NCBI GenBank assembly: GCA_027972325.1
Contig: JAPMOS010000314.1
Coordinates: 1 to 30,037, forward strand
Direction: 5' to 3'
From: Paratrimastix pyriformis
Taxonomy: Eukaryota; Preaxostyla; Paratrimastigidae
Length of the DNA stretch: 30,037 nucleotides
The notes beneath the pieces were generated by a model. That model searched no databases, was not told the origin of the DNA, and saw only the letters and a list, made by a program, of their open reading frames with translations. How positions within the stretch are numbered: position 1 is the stretch's first letter; every line of letters starts with the position of its first letter. Shown one piece after another: positions 29,908 through 30,037 of the stretch. The position numbers were made by a program, and so were the translations under genes.

Positions 29908-30037
29908 ATGTAACCTCATACAAATATTGGTGACAGTGTGAACTGAAGTGTGAACCAGAAGAAAGCATTGATAAATATTCAGAATGATGACGAGTGTTTT
30001 AAATGGAGTGTTTTAGCAACATTGCATCCAGTTGACA

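Overview
The window holds an almost complete virus-like DNA element of a eukaryote, best placed with the Polinton-like viruses (PLVs) and their relatives in the double-jelly-roll capsid lineage. It runs from base 1 (its left tip may lie outside the window) to at least 27274. It has long terminal inverted repeats (about 1-691 and 26725-27274) that carry an 82-bp tandem array. Its genes are intronless and tightly packed, many in divergent pairs, and the DNA is roughly 50-55% GC by eye. The right flank (27275-30037) is much more AT-rich and carries remains of a second element with an rve/DDE integrase. The host cannot be named from the sequence; a protist or a fungus would fit.

Layout of the outer element. 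1-691: left terminal repeat. 778-1351: two small genes. 1375-5402: virion block with major capsid protein, a small partner, a myristoylated L1/E248R-like membrane protein, two related small membrane proteins and an A32-type packaging ATPase. 5471-13012: C2H2 zinc-finger protein, coiled-coil membrane-anchored protein, fibre proteins ending in a self-cleaving S74 chaperone, a helical protein and a basic protein. 13190-17101: an AT-richer inner segment with a second, different capsid module (zinc-finger/A32 ATPase fusion and a second capsid protein), which interrupts an outer gene. 17187-25133: Pro/Glu-rich acidic region, tyrosine recombinase, and a 1,957-residue fusion of family B DNA polymerase, archaeo-eukaryotic primase and UL9-like helicase. 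25490-26737: small right-end genes and a TATA box. 26725-27274: right terminal repeat.

How the parts fit together. The polymerase/primase/helicase fusion could supply most of a replication fork; the tandem array in the terminal repeats is a candidate origin; the tyrosine recombinase would integrate the element; capsid proteins, ATPase, membrane proteins and fibre make the particle. No maturation protease and no certain penton protein were recognised. Fifteen outer-element genes share an upstream signal, a T-run, then 7-10 bases, then AAA(A), often running into the start ATG. It resembles the architecture of poxvirus late promoters. It fixes several start codons and is absent from the inner segment, which supports separate ancestries.

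State. The outer element looks young and nearly whole, with about three to five breaks plus one large insertion. The inner segment is a fragment whose two main genes look whole. The element in the right flank is a broken fossil with several breaks.
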